This document shows, piece after piece, positions 59,352 through 64,000 of a DNA stretch of 64,000 nt (position 1 is its first letter; the number at the start of each line of letters is the position of its first letter). The DNA lies in NCBI RefSeq assembly GCF_019925205.1, contig NC_083568.1:21450393-21514392 (forward strand), in the 5' to 3' direction. Under the pieces are notes generated by a model that saw only the letters and a program-made list of their open reading frames with translations, did no database searches and was not told the origin of the DNA. A program made the position numbers and the translations under genes. Source of the DNA: Metopolophium dirhodum (lineage: Eukaryota; Arthropoda; Insecta; Hemiptera; Aphididae).

Positions 59352-59363
59352 AATAATATGTAT

Positions 59364-60324
59364 AAGATGTATTTTATACGTTAAAGACGATTTTCCGGGT
59401 AAAGAGTTTTGTTTATTTACTGCTATACAATTTTAAGAAACATAAAGGATTGTGTATAATCAATTTATCATTCTGACAATCAAAATAGACAAGTCATAAA
59501 TAAAACGTTTTTGTCTAAAAAATATCCTTTTCTAAATTGTCAGGTTTTCTTAAGTACAGCAGTTAGAAAGTATACAACAGATTGTGCTATTCAAACTTTT
59601 TATACGAGAGCATTGTGATTTTAACTTACGGTCCGTAAGTTACAGATATACTCCGAAACGAGTCCATTAAAAGGGGTTTAAAAAATACCTATGATAAAAT
59701 GAATAATACAGTATATTTAATATTAAATTATTATATTTGATAAATTGGTTTAAGTCATTCGAAAACGAGTATGTTTTGATGTTTCCTCAGCAATGAAAAG
59801 AACACTTAAAACTTTCAACAAGATGATCACTTAGTTTTTCGAGATGTATATTTTAATCTATGTCAGTTTGATAAGGTTTTTCAATGAGTTGGTCAAAGTT
59901 TCAAAATTTAAAATATCCTATTGTTTTCTATTCTCTGGAGTTGCTTGTAACATAAAGTGTTTTATAAGAGTACAACAATGAAATTACAAATGATCGACCA
60001 AAACAGTGACGTATTACAAGGTTGGAAAAATGGCTAAAGGCTTAAAAAAATATATATACATATTAATATTATGAAATCATTTGGAAAAAATATGTAAAAC
60101 TCTGTTATTGTTCGAGTACAATGTGCTGGCGCAATCAGAAATACATTATGCAAAAATGTATATTTAGGTAAAAAAAAAGAACAGAAAATTGTATTAATTT
60201 AAAAGTAGTATAAAAAATATTTAAGTGTTAAAACACAAACGATATATTAAAACCGGACATCTAACCTTTATCCCCCTGTTTAATTCTATTTGAACGCGAG
60301 CGCATATTATAATGGAATTAAATA
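59364..60324. other. AT-rich DNA between SINE and MITE
   Basis: No supported feature. Confidence 0.55.
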
Positions 60325-60326
60325 TA

Positions 60327-60764
60327 CAGAGTGCTCAATAAACGTATGGGGCTGGGTGACTGGCACCTAATTTATAAGCTAATTTTTAGTACCTACCTAC
60401 CTATTTCTAAACTCTGATTTTTGCATTACTCCGGTTGTGTATAGTGTGATATTCAAAGGTCTACGTTCGGTATTTATTTTGATAATTATACTTAATAATT
60501 AGTACGAGTGTGTACAACAGCATACCTATACAAGACGTGTAAGTGTACCGTCAACAACCGTTTAAAGAAAGAATGGGGCACATAAAAAATTAGAATATAT
60601 CAACAGCTATATTTCAATATTTGTATTTTTAAGTCTAAAATATATTGGTACCTGCTTGGTAAAATATATTATGCAAAGATCAGAATATTATTGATGCATC
60701 GTAAAATATCCTTCAGAGACAGAGAAAAACACCGGTGAATGTATATTTTTTTATCAACGCCCTG
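60327..60764. mobile_element. Possible Tc1/mariner-type MITE (438 bp)
   Basis: The left end CAGAGTGCTCAATAA (60327) and the right end, read inverted CAGGGCGTTGATAA (60764), align with a few mismatches and one gap. Both are flanked by TA (60325-60326 and 60765-60766), the Tc1/mariner target. The inverted repeat is short and does not extend inward. No transposase frame is present. Confidence 0.45.
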
Positions 60765-60766
60765 TA

Positions 60767-62039
60767 TAATGTATTATAATACCTACATTATATCATATTA
60801 TAATATTAACATTATATTATTGTACACAGTATAATGCACGCGCGTATAATAATTATCATAACTGATGCGGTAATCAATATTCTACAATATTTAACCCCAT
60901 AGCTAATATGATAATGAATACTATCGAAATTACGGAATTTGGAAGGATTTATGTAACATAAAACCCTGCAACGACGTGCCGAAATGGCGAGCATTACATA
61001 CATGATGTATTGCAGTCATATTATGTTTTTGGCGTGGCCCGGAGACGTGTGCGCCAAAGGTTTATAATATCTGTGTAGGTACATGCAATATAATAAATCC
61101 ACATTGTACATAATATTATGTCACGCACACACACACGCATATATATATATATACGCATTACGCGTGTATTTCGAATAAGCCAATATATTATATGGAGGTA
61201 TATATATATAGCGGTTATAACGTGATTATTGGTAGCCGCGTAGTGGCTCTATATGCCGTGTTGTAGCAACTATTTGTGCGCATACGGTACATAATATAAT
61301 ATACCTATAGATATTATTAAAAATATCTAATATAATTGAATAGACACATGGAAATATATACCTAATATAGACCATCTTGCCAATGTTAATAATATTATAA
61401 TATCATGATACGTTATTATATAATCAGTTTACCGGAACAACTATATCGACACAGTTTCCCCCATAGCATCATCATAATATTATATGACAATGATAAAACT
61501 ATCAATAATGACCATTCCTATATATACTATATAATATATATATATATATATTACAATACCTATTATAATATTATTAGATAAATAGTTCATATTTCATCAT
61601 GCCGTTGACACCTATGCCTACACGTAATACATGTTTCATCACAATCAAAATTTAGCTATAAACGAACGTTGCCGTTTACAACCAATTGGATTTAAATCGC
61701 ATGAAATTGAAAAATTGTATTTTCTGATCTGTCGCTAGCTGCGTCATAGTACGACGCGCATCGTGGATCCCAATTTCCAATATCCAATGGGATAGGCCAC
61801 GCAGGTCGTCTTATACATTATTATTAAAACGCTGTCGTTGACCACCGACAGGCGTAAAGCGTTAATGTATATTTGTGTATTGTGTTGTAACTATGTCTAT
61901 TCAGACCAGAACGGCTGCTGCGGGTTTTTTTTTTATATAATTGGAAGATGAAGAGAAAGAACAAAAAAGAAACAAAAGAAAAACTAAATGAGAAGAGTGA
62001 AAAGACATTTTTTTAAGAACAAATGCCATCCACTCTTCT
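60767..62039. other. AT-rich DNA with microsatellites
   Basis: Contains CA/TA runs at about 61125-61153 and TA at 61525-61551, and a small CpG-rich patch near 61735-61860. No gene is supported. Confidence 0.55.
61525..61551 (+). repeat. (TA)n microsatellite
   Basis: An interrupted TA run of about 26 bases. A similar run is at 61138-61153 after CA repeats. Confidence 0.8.
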
Positions 62040-62370
62040 CCTGTACTCTAAGAATTGTTTTTTTTCTTGTGCATTAAATTCAAATTTGATACATTCGTAA
62101 AAGTGACCCACTCAATGAGCCATTGATGAAGAACACGTGAAAAAATCTACACGGTTATCAAGAAGAAAAATTCGACACGTATATCTGCATTCTGCAGTAT
62201 ACGTTTGACTAGACAGTATCAAGGTCTTAGTACGATACGGGTCGATACGTATCACTGGTGCCTACATCGTACACATAACTTCTTCAACCCTCGTTTTTAA
62301 CCTAGACGTATGTAAACATATTCCCCTTGAACAACTTGTAACTATATGTCTGTACAGCAGAGCAGCCAGC
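62040..62370 (+). repeat. Repeat family A, tail copy split by extra sequence
   Basis: CTAAGAATTGTTTTTTTTCT, GTGCATTAAATTCAAATTTG, AAAGTGACCCACTCAATGA and GACGAAG-like sequence occur at 62047-62140. The family's GTACAGCAGAGCAG end appears only at 62352-62365. The extra about 200 bp between suggests an insertion or rearrangement within an old copy. Confidence 0.5.
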
Positions 62371-63282
62371 AATACGTAGAGCGATAGAATTTCATATACC
62401 TAATATCTGGTTATGCTCTATATTAGAGTCTATTATATACTCAATATTATATTACGGTATTCGAAACATCGAAAACAGGGGAAATAGTGACACTATCAAC
62501 TTTTAAGTATCATACAAACTGTTCTATTTCGGTCACATGGTAATATGGTATAAGCAATACATATATAATACAATACAATATTTCAATATAAAAAAAAAAA
62601 ACTGGTCTTTCTGAGTACTTTATACTTCCTTAATTTACTAACTAATAAGAAACAAATTTGAGATTTTTTTGTTTAGAAAAGTAGACGAAATTCTCTCTCG
62701 ATTTCATTTCTATTCGCAAACATCGCGGTTTACCACCGTTCAACGCAATTTACCACAGTTTTAGGTATACATAGTTGGTACATACAATAAAATGCATGCA
62801 TCATTAATATGATCACAATATTATTGAATTCGTCGTGTCGGAGACAGATTTTGGAACTCGCCATCTATCGGCTGCTATCCCTTATAGAGCGTATCGCGTA
62901 ATAAGAGTTCGTCTGTGGACGGGTTCTCTACACATACTTACTCCTTAATCATTATACACTATAGTCAAAGCTATATAATGTATAAGAATCCCGCGGAAGC
63001 GGATGACGGTGGAATTAGCATATTATACCATACTTTGTCGTGGCTTAAACTGTAATTAATGTCGCGGTGGAAATGTTGCGAGTGCGTAAATTAATTACTG
63101 TGGCGGCAGCGTTTGAAACGATAATATTTTCGAGCGTTTACCGAGTGAGTGGACTGCAGGAGCTGAAGCAGGGATCGGCAGTCACGGATGGGCCACGCGA
63201 ACTTATACCACCGCAATACACGTAAACACTACACTATACGTGTTTATAATTGTATAATATATTATAATGTATATATGCAAAT

Positions 63283-63287
<5 letters not shown>

Positions 63288-63313
<26 letters not shown>

Positions 63314-63314
63314 A
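63288..63314 (+). repeat. (ATT)n microsatellite
   Basis: Eight or so ATT units. Confidence 0.85.
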
Positions 63315-63489
63315 TGACATGCGTGTGTTCGAGTGTTTGGATACACCTTTAGATTAATATATAATACGCGGTCAAATTCATATATTATACAGCGATTCAA
63401 CAATAATCATTGTTTTTGTCATCGGTAAAGTCTCTGGCGGCGCGAACTATACAATATAATAAGTTTCTTACATGACGCTATATGGTATT

Positions 63490-63511
63490 TATATATATAT
63501 ATATATATATA
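63490..63511 (+). repeat. (TA)n microsatellite
   Basis: Eleven TA units. Confidence 0.9.
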
Positions 63512-63754
63512 CATTATAATATTGACATAATGACATTATGCCAGAGGTGCATACATGTAGGTGATATATTATAATAATATATACGTTAAAAATATATATA
63601 TTAGGCACATAAAAAGGCCCACATACCTATCATATAATATATATATTTTGTATATTTGCAGTGCATATACCTACATTATATTATTCGGGGTAGGTACGTA
63701 CATAAATTCATTAAAACCAGAAGCAAATAAGCAGTAAGTCCAAATACAAGACCA

Positions 63755-63795
63755 AAAAGCAGTAAGTGCACACTTGAACTAGAGTTACTGCTTTT
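63755..63795. repeat. 11-bp inverted repeat
   Basis: AAAAGCAGTAA (63755-63765) and TTACTGCTTTT (63785-63795) are perfect complements with a 19-base spacer. A further direct copy of AGCAGTAAGT lies just upstream at about 63730. Confidence 0.5.
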
Positions 63796-64000
63796 CTTCT
63801 TACCTAGTAATTATTGTATTTACACACCAGTGTGTCCGTCAAAATTCAATATTTTTGTTTAAATTTAACATTGGTTCCGAAATAAAATTGATATTTAATA
63901 TTTTTACTATATTATAGGTAACTTGATAAGCAATAATATTATTATCTCAATTTAAAAATTAAAATTAAAATATGTCATACAATTTTAGATACTTAAATTA

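Larger units (their letters stand above)
62371..64000. other. AT-rich DNA with a CpG-richer patch to the window end
   Basis: A patch at about 62840-63200 is richer in CpG (GTGTCGGAGACAG, GTCGCGGTGG, GTGGCGGCAGCG), but no exon or RNA is recognised. ATT and TA microsatellites and the inverted repeat at 63755-63795 follow. Confidence 0.5.

Noticed and set aside
1..64000. CRISPR arrays, bacterial-type operons, rRNA genes or intact tRNA genes
   Set aside because: No regularly spaced short direct repeats, no ribosome-binding-site/operon structure and no rRNA sequence were seen. The only tRNA-like sequence is the SINE head.

Overview
The window is AT-rich eukaryotic DNA. Several signs point to an insect, most likely an aphid: perfect (TTAGG)4 insect-type telomere units inside the sequence, frequent 'taggtac' and 'acctac' words, insect Helitron-like sequence, and a repeat family that resembles ones I associate with aphid genomes. 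The species is an inference. I found no convincing host protein-coding gene. Most open frames over 60 codons are what chance gives at this base composition, and many begin with GTG, TTG or CTG rather than ATG.

The one clear set of genes is a nearly complete Ty3/Gypsy LTR retrotransposon at 8756-16119. It has two 1,346-bp LTRs that read the same base for base by eye and a 4-bp GACG target-site duplication. Between them lie an 11-nt tRNA-Lys-type primer-binding site, a 996-codon Gag-protease-reverse transcriptase-RNase H frame, an integrase frame, and a polypurine tract. The integrase frame is in the same register as Gag-Pol and is separated from it by a single TGA at 13214-13216. The LTRs are GC-rich and contain a 109-115-bp tandem repeat, in sharp contrast to the flanking DNA.

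The remainder is a graveyard of short and non-autonomous repeats. 3-8.7 kb: one repeat end and a possible 3' end of a retrocopy. 16-29 kb: mostly featureless AT-rich DNA with GC-richer islands near 18.2-18.6 and 21.3-21.9 kb. 29-33 kb: a GC-richer zone with a possible first exon and a 380-bp tandem duplication. 34.4-35.9 kb: the fullest copy of a repeat family that occurs at least six times and carries two 544-bp tandem units. 43.9 kb: a hAT-type element with a perfect 8-bp target duplication. 47.7 kb: interstitial telomere repeat. 49.0-50.5 kb: a cluster of three different DNA elements (G-rich foldback, 26-bp-TIR MITE, Helitron-like). 59.06-59.35 kb: a tRNA-Ser-derived SINE. 60.3-60.8 kb: a possible Tc1/mariner-type MITE. 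The end of the window is rich in AT and ATT microsatellites.

Only the retrotransposon proteins act together. Gag would form the particle and protease would cut the polyprotein. RT/RNase H would copy the RNA from the tRNA primer and the polypurine tract, and integrase would insert the copy. In this copy integrase can be made only if the TGA is read through or if it is supplied by another copy. The SINE and MITEs depend on enzymes encoded elsewhere.
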